Assembly: GCA_964001305.1 (NCBI GenBank)
Contig: CAXFAI010000013.1
Coordinates: 21,875-85,874 of the forward strand
Origin: CAJXMH01 sp964001305
GTDB lineage: Bacteria; Bacteroidota; Bacteroidia; Flavobacteriales_E; Vicingaceae
Direction of reading: 5' to 3'
Length of the DNA stretch: 64,000 bases
Positions 15,700-25,460 of the stretch are shown here, piece after piece. The notes below the pieces were generated by a model. That model did not search any database. It was given only the letters and a program-made list of their open reading frames with translations, and was not told the DNA's origin. The position numbers and the translations under genes were made by a program. The stretch's first letter is position 1, and each line of letters opens with the position of its first letter.

Positions 15700-18600
15700 C
15701 TATAGCTTGATAATCTTTTGAATGTTAAAGTTTTCACCATCTTGAATGCGGATGTGATACACCCCAGAAGGAAGTCCTTCTCCTCCTTCATCACCCAAAG
15801 TCCATTTTATGAAAGACTGACCATTGGTATTTTCTTGAATGAGGATTCTCCCAAACTCATCAATCAAGCTTAGTTTGGTGTTTTCACTCATTTCAGAAGG
15901 AATTTCAATGTAGACTTCATTCACAAATGGATTCGGATAAACCCTAACTGAAGTGTTCAATGGCTTTGAAGCTTCAATTTCTGGGCAATCCACTCCTTCC
16001 GCTAAACTCAAGCTAAATGGATTTTTTGCCGTACCCACTAAGGCATTCTTTTGAAAGCTTAAATTTCCTTTCAATTTGCTTTGCTCCATATTTTCCAAAT
16101 TGAGCAAAGCAAAATCATAACTTTCATTTCCATGACCATAAGCGGTAATGAAGTAACGGTAACCTAACTCATCGTTTATTTTTTCCGCAGGCCCCGACAA
16201 GGCTCTCAATTCGCCTTGATTGAAAGCCACTAAAACTATGTTAGAATCTTGCAAAATGGTTTCGCAAGCCTCTAAAGAAACAATCGCAGAAGTGCTGGCT
16301 TCAAATTCGTTAGGGTTAAGCGAATAACCTTTTATAGTTGGCAATTCAACTGGCACTTCCGATAGATCTTTTAAGCGTAATAATCCAGTTCGAGGATAAA
16401 CAAAGGAGGAAGCAGTGGTAGTACTCAATAAGTAGCCTTTAGTAGGCTCTAGTGTCTTTAAACTTCCTATCCAACCGAGGTTTTGATCGTAAAAGGCAAA
16501 CTGTTGCTGACTTTTGATTAAATCGCCATTTTGAGCATTGTAATTACCTAATGCCGTGTTAATCGATAAATTTTTCAAGGAAACAAAGCCTATGCGATTC
16601 CAACCAGCCACCAAGTTTATGGGCAAGGTGTCCGGGTCAATGGCAAAACCTTCAAAATCTAAAGTATCGGCTTGAGAGATATGCAACAAGTATGAACTTT
16701 CTGCTTTCAAGCCAGTCACGCTTAAATTTCCAGTCCAACCAGTGTTGGTTCCGTACTGTGCAAAACTGTTGTTCCCTATGGTTTTAATTAAATCTCCATC
16801 TGCAAAATTTAAACCTTCAAAAAAGCTTTGCAGCTGACTCATTTTTCTCGAATACATTGGAAAGGAAACCCAATTCCAGCCCTGCTTTAAAGCAATAGGC
16901 TTCAAAATATTATCCTCCGCATCAAAATATTGTGGTGAAACTGGTGTTCCAACCAAACCATTGGTTACAAAATAAATGTTAGGTACTATTTTGGTGTGCA
17001 ACTCGCCTTTGGCCGAATTCCAAATTTTAAAACTTATGCTGTCGGCAGAATTACTGTAAACATCTAAAAATGCCATGTATTTATCGTAAGTCGGCATGTA
17101 TTGTAAATCGGCAACTCCTCTAATTTCATTGTTGATGTATGCTATCAACTTATCATCTTCATTTGCCGAAACCACCCCATTGATTCGAATTTGACCAATA
17201 ATTGACATGGAATTTTGATACAAAGCTGGATTAAAAGCAAAGCTTGGAGCAGTCTTCTTTACCTTGACATTAACCAATAGCTTTTCATCAAAACCGAAGT
17301 CTGTATTTAGTAGAATATCTTCAGAAAAAGTTCCAATATTCAAGCTTTGATTTACAGTAAAAGTGATGGTTTGCGTGCTCAATGGAGCGATGCTTCCGCT
17401 AGAAGGGCTTGCTGTTAACCAAAATGGCAAATTGGTAATGGAAAAGCGTTGCACTTCCCCACCGCTATTCACCACCTTTGAAGTGAAGGTAAGTGTATCG
17501 TTAAATTCCTTGCTCAGATTTTTTTCTACATCTTGCCAAACTACTTGGTTTTTATTGACAAAAGCAATCCATGATTTGGTAGATTCCATGGCATTTCCCT
17601 GAAGATCTAAAACGTCCTTTACAGAAACAGTTAGCGTTACATTTTCAATGTTTGAAGGGTGATCGGTTGGGCTAATCACAATTTCATCGTTGTTTACATT
17701 CCAAGTAAAGCCAACCGACTGAACTGGCCGCTGCAAAGCAATAGCTGCTGTTTGTGAACTTAAATTAGCTCCATTGGGAACAGCTAAGGTATAAGCCTGT
17801 TGCGACTGACCTTGATAGTTTGGTGTTAGCACAGCTACACCTTGCAAACTGCTATAAGTCTCAAAAGGGAAATAGGCCAATAAACCGAACTCATCTCCGC
17901 TTAACCGATTGTACCGATCGAGCTCAATACTTTCTGCCAAGCGTGCAGAATTCCAAATTCGAACTTCATCTAAATTTCCATGAAAGAACTGATCAATGCT
18001 TTGTTGGGTTCCTGATTCTGAAAACCTTGCACCTATTGCTAGTTTTGGCGCTCCAAAGCCATTGAAAGCAGAAGCTGCCATGCTATTTTGCTGCAATCCA
18101 TCAACATAAGCGGTAACATTAGCCAAGCGATTAACTACCAAGGCAAAATGATGCCAGTTTCCATCGGCAAAATCGGCAGAAACAGCTTCAAAGTTTAGGC
18201 CTTGATTCCACAACTGAATACGGTTATTGGCATCCATTTCAATGTTCCAACCGTTCGTGTTTATGTCGGTTGACAACTCTTGTCCGCTGCCATTGCTCAA
18301 CATGCTCATTCTTCTACCCCCATTGGTTTTAAACCAAAATTCAAGGGTAAAATCTTCGGTGTTGCTAATGGCAATTGTACCCGCTGTATCTACTATGGCG
18401 TATTGGTTAACACCATCTAAAGCCAAAGAAGAACTGCTTGGATTGATTTCCCATTCAGCGAAAAATTGCGCATTTCGCATTCTGGCTTTGTCAACCACCA
18501 CACTTCCTCTTCCTTCATTCATCGGATAATAAGCCGCCAAAGAAGGCTCTCTTCCAGAAAGGCTGACGCCCATTCTAGCTGCAATTTCAGCCGCTGATAA

Positions 18601-21600
18601 ATAGCTTGTCCAAATGCGCAATTCATGAATTGAACCGTTGAAATAATTGGCATTCGAAGAAGCACTTTTCCCAATAAAGGTTTTCCCTGAATTATTGTAG
18701 TTTCCAAAAAAGTTGTTTGAAATGGCCGATTTAGTTGTAGCACCAAAGCGCACAACAATGTCTACCGTTAAATTTTCTTCATCGTAGCTAATTGTATAAT
18801 GCTTCCATTTTCCCAACTCATTTTCAACATAAGTAGAAGTAAACGTTCGATTTCCCAATTGCAATTGAATGGAATCAGAAGCGGTAAATCCGATGGAAAA
18901 AGTATTGTTAGCGGATGAGCCTTGCGACAAAATGGTTTGAGCTAAGCCAATCTGATTTCTCTTGGCCCAAAACTCAACCGTAAAACTGCCTTCAAAACTG
19001 TTCAAGCCATTTGCAATTTCCAGATAATCGTTGGTTCCATCAAAACGAATGGCTTTGTCGTTACGCAAGGCTTGGCCATTGGTAACTCCGGTTAATTGAA
19101 AATTTTGAAGCGTTAATGAACCAGCTTCAATTGGCTCGTTAAACTTGATTTTTATGTCATCGTTAGGGTCTAAAATACCATCAGCAGGACTAGGCGTTCC
19201 GAAAGGAGATGGCTTGGTTCGATCCACAATTCCACCAACGACTTCAGAAAATTCTACCTTATTTGGATTTCCAGGAATGCGACATTCTGAAACCGCCCGA
19301 AACTGATAGCTTTGATCAATGAAAGGCACAAAATCAAAATCATACTGAATAAATGATTGCCCTCTTGGAATAATTAAAGCCGAAGAATCCCCAGCTTGAA
19401 ACTGTGCTCTTACATCAGCTGAATCTTTGTACCATGCGGTAGGTAATGTTCTCCATGCCGACTGAGAAGAAGGTTTGTATTGCAAGTCTATTTTATATAA
19501 ACCTGAGTAATTGATGTCGTAATTATCAATGGTAATCGGCAAAGCCCCATTAAAGTTTGAGTTAAACACAAATTGATTATCAGGTGCAGAGATTTGTAAT
19601 TCAGTACAAGAAGGTAGAAAACTTGCCGAAATACTTACTTCGTCATAAATATCCTTGAAAGCAGCTGTGCCTGAAGCAAACTGACAAACCGAGTGAAGCA
19701 AAATCACAATACTGTCGTATTCAATAGCAGCGGGCCCTCTTTCAATCGTAAGTTGTTTGTTGATAGAAGAATTAGCTGGTATGGCAAAATCTCGATTTGG
19801 ATCTAACCCATCTACTTTTATAATGGCACCATTAGGGTTTGTGCCTTCCAAGACTTTTAAGGAATAGACATTATCGAAACTGGTAGGATTTTGTAAAGTC
19901 AAGTTGAAAACCCCAGGACTATTGGCTGGAATGTTTGCTAGATTAGAAGGAAATACGGACAAACCAGGGTCTTCGGTAGGAATGGTAGCATTATCTATTT
20001 TGGTTCCTGGTAAGTAATATTTGGTAGTGGTAGAATCTTGGTAAGGGCAAGAAGTTTGTCCACCTCGAACGCTAAAAGAAGGAGAAAAGCCATCCTTACC
20101 TTTAAAAACATCAATGGAGGTAACGTCATCCCCATCGGAATCTTTCAGCGTATAAGAAATGGTATTGGAAACCGCTGTTCTAAAACTGGCATTTCCATTG
20201 GTAGAAAGAGAAACTTTCATACCTGCAGAAGCTCCCAAGCCTGAACCCCCGACTTCCGATTTTACTTCCACGGCCGCTTGGGCACTCAAGTTTGCAGACC
20301 AATTAATCGTAGTTGTTGTATCCTTTACCGTTGTTTCTGATTCTGATAAATTCACACCACTTGAAATGGAGATGTTTTTCATAGGAGGCTTGCTCATGGC
20401 TTCAACTTTCTCTCGCTCATTTCGGGCCAAAGCATCTACCCACAAACGAATCTGCTGATTATACCACCAAACACTATCAACCCCTTCAATAATCGTTTCC
20501 GTTTTCGGAACCGTAACATAACCTACCTCAAGCTGACCGGTAATAGAATTCCTACCAAACTGTACTTCTCTGACATTATACGTTCGTGTGGTTACCTCAT
20601 AACCATGAAATTGATAACTTAAACCCGCACTGTCTTCAGCCGTATTTAATTCATGGTCTGGTGTAAGGCTTCTAAACTGGGCAGGAGCAGTACTTCCGGC
20701 TGCCGTTAAAGTTGGGTCATCATTGCTTTTTCCATAATCAGGACCAGAAGTAATGTACTTGGTATAGAGAGGCTGTCCGTTGGCCTTTACTGCAGAATCT
20801 AAATAATTGTTACGCAACAATTCTAGGTTGGGAATAACGAATTCTTCGATGCTTCTTTGGGTATAAAAAAACTCTGTTCCATATCCTCCGGGCACTACGT
20901 ACATGGATTTTTTTCGAGCAAACTTTAGCCTTTTTGTAGGAGAAACTTGAAAAGCACTTCCTACACAACTCACATTTGGATTTCCACATTGAGCCTCATC
21001 AACGAGGGTAATTAAATTTGAAAGGCCAAAGTCCATGTTCATGGAGCGGCCAATAAAAATATCGGCATCAGCGCCCACAAACTCAATTCCATTACCAGTA
21101 GAAACGGAGGTGTTTAAAGTTGTTGATTCTATAAATTCCCCACCTGCACCAATGGAACTTTCTACACTCACTCCAGTTCGTGCTGTTGCACTCACTTCTG
21201 AATCAATGGAAATCACTCCGATTGGATCAGACAAAGAAAAAGCCGTACCTGCTTTAATGCTGTTTTCAGTAAAAGCAGCAGCCCCAGCAGTAACATTAAA
21301 AGAAACTGAATTGGTTTGAGAAACGCCTTGTTCCCAAGTGGCAAAACTCTCTGAACCGGGTGGATCTCGCAAAACCATAGTCACCACTTGAGGGCCTAAA
21401 GTGGCAAAAGTTCCACCCAAAGGAACTGCACCTAACACACGAGCAACTAAAGGTGAATTATTAGGATTTGGCAACCATTGAACCGTTCCATTATTTGTAA
21501 CCAACTCTACTTCTAAACTTTGCGTAAAACTTAAATTGGTATCCAATAAGTTTTCAGTTGCATTGGCTGGGCCTACCGTAAATTGATAGTCGTAAACTCC

Positions 21601-24600
21601 GTTAAAACGGTTGGTATCTGTTGGAGAAACAACAAAGCTGTTGTTTAAAGTTTGAGCAAATTCATTTTTAATAGAAATGGTTCCCCTTGAAATGGGAATT
21701 CGATCGATCACAATTGAGGATGGATTGTCACGGTTTTCATATTCTTCAAAGGCAGTAATTTTAAATCCAGCTCTTCTTCCATCGGTAAAAGTAGGGATGG
21801 TGTAACCGCCAATGTTTAAGAGTCCTAGCGCATCAATCGTATCTCTACCTCCAATTAAATCGAGTATAATTTGCTGCTGTCCATAAAAACGACTACTATC
21901 CTCCGCAAACACATCTAAGTTGGGAGTATTGTAACGGATAAAGTTCCGTTTTACATGAAAAGTACTTGTATCAACCCTCCATACTTGTGCCAATGAATCG
22001 TAAATAGAATCTCGCACAGTTTGCAAGGGAATATTATTGACTAGGTTAAGATTGGCGTTTGGTTGCGTATTGTTTCCAAATCTGAAATTACTTGAATTCA
22101 CTACAAAAGATGGCACTTCATAATTGAGTGGTGGCAATTTGATCACATATTCTCCAGTTAGAGAATCAGTTCTAACCGTATCTTGAAAACAGGTCCGCTG
22201 GGTAGCATTAAAAATGATAGAAGCTGAACCGATGTTGTTTTTGCCTCTACCAAGACCTACAGGCAAATTTGCTTGAATTTCTCCACCGGCAACTCTTCCT
22301 CGAACAATTCTTAGCGTAGAATCAACAAAAGGTTGAGGGATAACAACATTATCTTGAAAATCAAAAACCCCGCTTTGTGGGAAACGGCCAATTTCAAAGG
22401 TATGTCCATTCTTTTGCAAAGAAATAAAATGCTCTCCAATGGGAACCTCAACACTAAACAAGCCAGAATCATTTGTGGAAATGGGTTGATTTGCTTTTGT
22501 TGCCACAGAGCCATCCACTAAAACAAATACATCTTCTACTGCACAAGGAGTTCCTTTAAAAACAACCGAACCCTGAACGGTAAAAGAAGAATTATCAATG
22601 AAATCAATTCCCGAAAAATTGGGATTGGTTCCGCCAATAAAAATGGTTGTATTGGCTGGAGTGAAAGTGTGTACTCCAAAAGTGGGTGTAAGGGTAAAAT
22701 TGTCTCCCGTGCCTTGAAAAGGAATAAAAGGAATAAAATAACTTCCGCTTACATTGGTATAAGCCCCAGCTGTCAATTGATTTTGACTTGGAATGGTATC
22801 ACTAAATACTACCGTGCCATTTAATGTTGCATGATTTCGATTGGGGATTAAAGCTACTTTTGAATAATCGTAGGCTGTACTTCCAACTCCTTCATCAAAC
22901 CTCCAATAACCTACCAAATTAGTCGATGAAGGATTGATAAATACATCATACGTTCTTTTGATTTGGGTTTTACTCAGTGCATTTTTATAAAATCGCATTT
23001 CATCGATAAAACCTTCAAAGTAGTTGCCACTTGATTCTTTTCCAATCAGTATATCATCGTTATTAAAGGTTGCAGAAGCTGGAAAGGTTTGTGTATCTGT
23101 AGAATCTCCATTCCAATAGCTGGTTACAGTAGTTCCATTAACCACAACTGCAAGGTTAGCCCATGTAGCATAGGATTTAGACGTTGGTGTCGTTAAAGTT
23201 CTTTCAGTACCGTTAAGTGCAACTTTTAAATCTCCATTTTCAAAAAAGACCATCCATCCATTTTGACTGACGTCATATTTTGAAGCTAATACTTGTCTCC
23301 CATTTTTGTTGTAGTTTAAGCGGATAAAAGCTGTTAAAGTAAAAGCAGTGGAATGAAACTGCGTCACATCTTTCACCGATGCATAAGAGTTTGTTCCATT
23401 GAAATATGCCGACTTGCCACTTGCTCCATTCACAGAACTGGCTAAAACTTTAACGCCTTCAACTGCGGTTCCACCCCCGTAAGTTACTTGTCCATTTACG
23501 GTTCCATAAGCCAAGCGAAAACCTTGATCGCTAGAGGTGTTTGATAAAACGGTTTGACCGGCACAATCAGAAATACCTTGAATATCATAACGATAAAGTG
23601 TATTGGCTGCGGCTGTATTGTCTGAGTAAAACTTGGTTCCAGCAGGCAAACTTGCAATTACGGTTTTATCCGTTGTATCCAATACATTGGTTCTTGTAAT
23701 GTCCCAACTTTCATTTTGTCTGTTTTGGGTATTCCACTTTAAATCAATTCGATCACCAAAATCTCCATCTGTGGCAGTAATTCGTTCGTTCGGTAATGCG
23801 GAAAAGGTAGTTGAAACATCTGGCGACAAACTTACCGTATCACTGCTTATGGATTGCACCCCATTGGTCGCACAGGCATTAAAAGCTTTTACTCGATAGG
23901 TGTACAATTCACAGGTTTGAAGTCCATTATCAACATAAACTGTATCGTTTGCAGATACATCAATTTGAACTGTTCCCGAAGAAGAAGAACGAACTATTCG
24001 ATAACCGTCTTCTGTTCCTGAATTGTCCTTCCAACGTAAGGTAATTTCTCTCGCAGAAGAATTCGTCAAGGCGTCATCTACAAGCACTTGAGTTGGAGCA
24101 GTTGGATTTCCACCACCTTCTGCTTGCAAGGTGTTTGAATAAGAAGTTCTCACCACATTGGAAGTTTTCGTAGGGCAAGTTCGAACCGCCCGCAAACGAT
24201 AATAATATTGCTGGCCACTTTGTGTACCTTGGTCTACGGTACTGTTTCCATTAGATGTTAAACTAGAAGGAGCGGAAAAATTTGGGTTTACATCTCTTTG
24301 AATTTCAAAACTTGTTGCTTCATTATTATCAAAGTCCCAGTTTAGATTGATAGAGCCATCGCAATTTCCCGTTGAACGGAAGTTATTAAAGTTTCCACTA
24401 AAACCACTTGGGCTAAGCGTAATCGATTTATCCAGCCCTGTTCGATAATAGGTTCCCCTTCCTGGTAAACCATAATAGGCTCGCACAAAGGCAGAAGTAT
24501 TTCCTGTTCCTAGATTTGGAATCGTATAAGAGCTTGTTGAACCAGATAAACGACCAGAACTTGTACCATTATAAAAAACTTCCCATTCTATATTTGCATC

Positions 24601-25338
24601 TGCTGCTGAACCACTTTTACCCCAACTAATTTCAGCAGATGAACATGTACGATTGGTGATTTGAACATTGGTAGGTGATATTTCTGTTTTGAAGCTACTT
24701 GGATACAAAGTAGTTGTTGTTCGATTCACCTCATTTCTATTGGAAGTTCTCCAACAGTTATTGTTGTTACCTAGTCTCATTTGACCAGCAATTTCAAAAG
24801 TATGACCTGACGAAAAGAAGCTATTTGGTAAATTAGTAAACTTCACATGGCGAAGCGTTATTGTGCCATTTGTACTTTCCCAAAACTGATAGTTATAGTC
24901 TGTACCATACTGACTATTGGTTTTACTCCCTGCACTTCCAGAACCACTTGGCCAATTTCCACCTGTAGCCGCAGGCATTAAAGAAACAGGCGGATTTACG
25001 GAATTATCTGCTCTTACGTCCAGTCGTGTGATGGTAGGATGTCTAGCAGCATCATGGTCGTGATAGGCAAAACGAATTTGACCGTCAATTTTCAAGTTAA
25101 CGTTTAGCATATATAAGCCTGTATTGGCTTGCAGAAAAGAAATTTCTACAGATCCATCGGCTTTGTTAGGAGTAACTGTAAAATTGCCAGAAGAAACACC
25201 TACATATGTATTAATGTCGTTCGAAGGGCAGCCATAAGGTCTGTGTTGGAAACGCATACCAATACCATAATCGTATTGGGCAAAGCCATTTGCAAAAAAG
25301 ACAAAAATTAAAACAAGAAGCAGTAGATTTTTTTTCAT
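15700..25338 (-). CDS. Giant T9SS type A surface protein with FN3 and LamG domains
   Basis: This 3212-residue secreted protein has a signal peptide (1-20), fibronectin type III-like repeats (about 217-610), a LamG/concanavalin-like domain (about 640-800, SAYFNGTNSYASV), carboxypeptidase-regulatory-type beta domains (about 800-1100), a central Gly/Ser/Ala-rich region (about 1300-1760) I do not recognise, which includes VLRDPPGSESFATWEQG, two more LamG domains (about 2090 and 2305: IRFDGTNDYLEI, LALDGVNQYAIVD), a BACON-like stretch, a domain shared with the next gene (about 2699-2805), a duplicated GWNW/GWNR unit (about 2818-2970) and a type A T9SS sorting domain (about 3127-3212, VRVYPNPFVNEVYI). 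It opens a four-gene operon. It probably binds polysaccharide or builds a surface layer. No enzyme motif is seen. Confidence 0.88.
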   Translation of the reverse strand: MKKNLLLLVLIFVFFANGFAQYDYGIGMRFQHRPYGCPSNDINTYVGVSSGNFTVTPNKADGSVEISFLQANTGLYMLNVNLKIDGQIRFAYHDHDAARHPTITRLDVRADNSVNPPVSLMPAATGGNWPSGSGSAGSKTNSQYGTDYNYQFWESTNGTITLRHVKFTNLPNSFFSSGHTFEIAGQMRLGNNNNCWRTSNRNEVNRTTTTLYPSSFKTEISPTNVQITNRTCSSAEISWGKSGSAADANIEWEVFYNGTSSGRLSGSTSSYTIPNLGTGNTSAFVRAYYGLPGRGTYYRTGLDKSITLSPSGFSGNFNNFRSTGNCDGSINLNWDFDNNEATSFEIQRDVNPNFSAPSSLTSNGNSTVDQGTQSGQQYYYRLRAVRTCPTKTSNVVRTSYSNTLQAEGGGNPTAPTQVLVDDALTNSSAREITLRWKDNSGTEDGYRIVRSSSSGTVQIDVSANDTVYVDNGLQTCELYTYRVKAFNACATNGVQSISSDTVSLSPDVSTTFSALPNERITATDGDFGDRIDLKWNTQNRQNESWDITRTNVLDTTDKTVIASLPAGTKFYSDNTAAANTLYRYDIQGISDCAGQTVLSNTSSDQGFRLAYGTVNGQVTYGGGTAVEGVKVLASSVNGASGKSAYFNGTNSYASVKDVTQFHSTAFTLTAFIRLNYNKNGRQVLASKYDVSQNGWMVFFENGDLKVALNGTERTLTTPTSKSYATWANLAVVVNGTTVTSYWNGDSTDTQTFPASATFNNDDILIGKESSGNYFEGFIDEMRFYKNALSKTQIKRTYDVFINPSSTNLVGYWRFDEGVGSTAYDYSKVALIPNRNHATLNGTVVFSDTIPSQNQLTAGAYTNVSGSYFIPFIPFQGTGDNFTLTPTFGVHTFTPANTTIFIGGTNPNFSGIDFIDNSSFTVQGSVVFKGTPCAVEDVFVLVDGSVATKANQPISTNDSGLFSVEVPIGEHFISLQKNGHTFEIGRFPQSGVFDFQDNVVIPQPFVDSTLRIVRGRVAGGEIQANLPVGLGRGKNNIGSASIIFNATQRTCFQDTVRTDSLTGEYVIKLPPLNYEVPSFVVNSSNFRFGNNTQPNANLNLVNNIPLQTVRDSIYDSLAQVWRVDTSTFHVKRNFIRYNTPNLDVFAEDSSRFYGQQQIILDLIGGRDTIDALGLLNIGGYTIPTFTDGRRAGFKITAFEEYENRDNPSSIVIDRIPISRGTISIKNEFAQTLNNSFVVSPTDTNRFNGVYDYQFTVGPANATENLLDTNLSFTQSLEVELVTNNGTVQWLPNPNNSPLVARVLGAVPLGGTFATLGPQVVTMVLRDPPGSESFATWEQGVSQTNSVSFNVTAGAAAFTENSIKAGTAFSLSDPIGVISIDSEVSATARTGVSVESSIGAGGEFIESTTLNTSVSTGNGIEFVGADADIFIGRSMNMDFGLSNLITLVDEAQCGNPNVSCVGSAFQVSPTKRLKFARKKSMYVVPGGYGTEFFYTQRSIEEFVIPNLELLRNNYLDSAVKANGQPLYTKYITSGPDYGKSNDDPTLTAAGSTAPAQFRSLTPDHELNTAEDSAGLSYQFHGYEVTTRTYNVREVQFGRNSITGQLEVGYVTVPKTETIIEGVDSVWWYNQQIRLWVDALARNEREKVEAMSKPPMKNISISSGVNLSESETTVKDTTTTINWSANLSAQAAVEVKSEVGGSGLGASAGMKVSLSTNGNASFRTAVSNTISYTLKDSDGDDVTSIDVFKGKDGFSPSFSVRGGQTSCPYQDSTTTKYYLPGTKIDNATIPTEDPGLSVFPSNLANIPANSPGVFNLTLQNPTSFDNVYSLKVLEGTNPNGAIIKVDGLDPNRDFAIPANSSINKQLTIERGPAAIEYDSIVILLHSVCQFASGTAAFKDIYDEVSISASFLPSCTELQISAPDNQFVFNSNFNGALPITIDNYDINYSGLYKIDLQYKPSSQSAWRTLPTAWYKDSADVRAQFQAGDSSALIIPRGQSFIQYDFDFVPFIDQSYQFRAVSECRIPGNPNKVEFSEVVGGIVDRTKPSPFGTPSPADGILDPNDDIKIKFNEPIEAGSLTLQNFQLTGVTNGQALRNDKAIRFDGTNDYLEIANGLNSFEGSFTVEFWAKRNQIGLAQTILSQGSSANNTFSIGFTASDSIQLQLGNRTFTSTYVENELGKWKHYTISYDEENLTVDIVVRFGATTKSAISNNFFGNYNNSGKTFIGKSASSNANYFNGSIHELRIWTSYLSAAEIAARMGVSLSGREPSLAAYYPMNEGRGSVVVDKARMRNAQFFAEWEINPSSSSLALDGVNQYAIVDTAGTIAISNTEDFTLEFWFKTNGGRRMSMLSNGSGQELSTDINTNGWNIEMDANNRIQLWNQGLNFEAVSADFADGNWHHFALVVNRLANVTAYVDGLQQNSMAASAFNGFGAPKLAIGARFSESGTQQSIDQFFHGNLDEVRIWNSARLAESIELDRYNRLSGDEFGLLAYFPFETYSSLQGVAVLTPNYQGQSQQAYTLAVPNGANLSSQTAAIALQRPVQSVGFTWNVNNDEIVISPTDHPSNIENVTLTVSVKDVLDLQGNAMESTKSWIAFVNKNQVVWQDVEKNLSKEFNDTLTFTSKVVNSGGEVQRFSITNLPFWLTASPSSGSIAPLSTQTITFTVNQSLNIGTFSEDILLNTDFGFDEKLLVNVKVKKTAPSFAFNPALYQNSMSIIGQIRINGVVSANEDDKLIAYINNEIRGVADLQYMPTYDKYMAFLDVYSNSADSISFKIWNSAKGELHTKIVPNIYFVTNGLVGTPVSPQYFDAEDNILKPIALKQGWNWVSFPMYSRKMSQLQSFFEGLNFADGDLIKTIGNNSFAQYGTNTGWTGNLSVTGLKAESSYLLHISQADTLDFEGFAIDPDTLPINLVAGWNRIGFVSLKNLSINTALGNYNAQNGDLIKSQQQFAFYDQNLGWIGSLKTLEPTKGYLLSTTTASSFVYPRTGLLRLKDLSEVPVELPTIKGYSLNPNEFEASTSAIVSLEACETILQDSNIVLVAFNQGELRALSGPAEKINDELGYRYFITAYGHGNESYDFALLNLENMEQSKLKGNLSFQKNALVGTAKNPFSLSLAEGVDCPEIEASKPLNTSVRVYPNPFVNEVYIEIPSEMSENTKLSLIDEFGRILIQENTNGQSFIKWTLGDEGGEGLPSGVYHIRIQDGENFNIQKIIKL

Positions 25339-25460
25339 GGCTCAATGAAGCATTAAAATTTCATGGCCATAAAAGTATAGTGAGAAAGGATTGACCAACT
25401 CAAAAACAGAAAAAAAGGCATCTTAACTTCGTCTTAACCCTTTTTATATTATTTTGTTTT

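Noticed and set aside
20038..21319. Several plus-strand frames opposite the 3212-residue gene
   Set aside because: They are shadows of one long, continuous coding frame; similar shadows lie opposite the cadherin gene.
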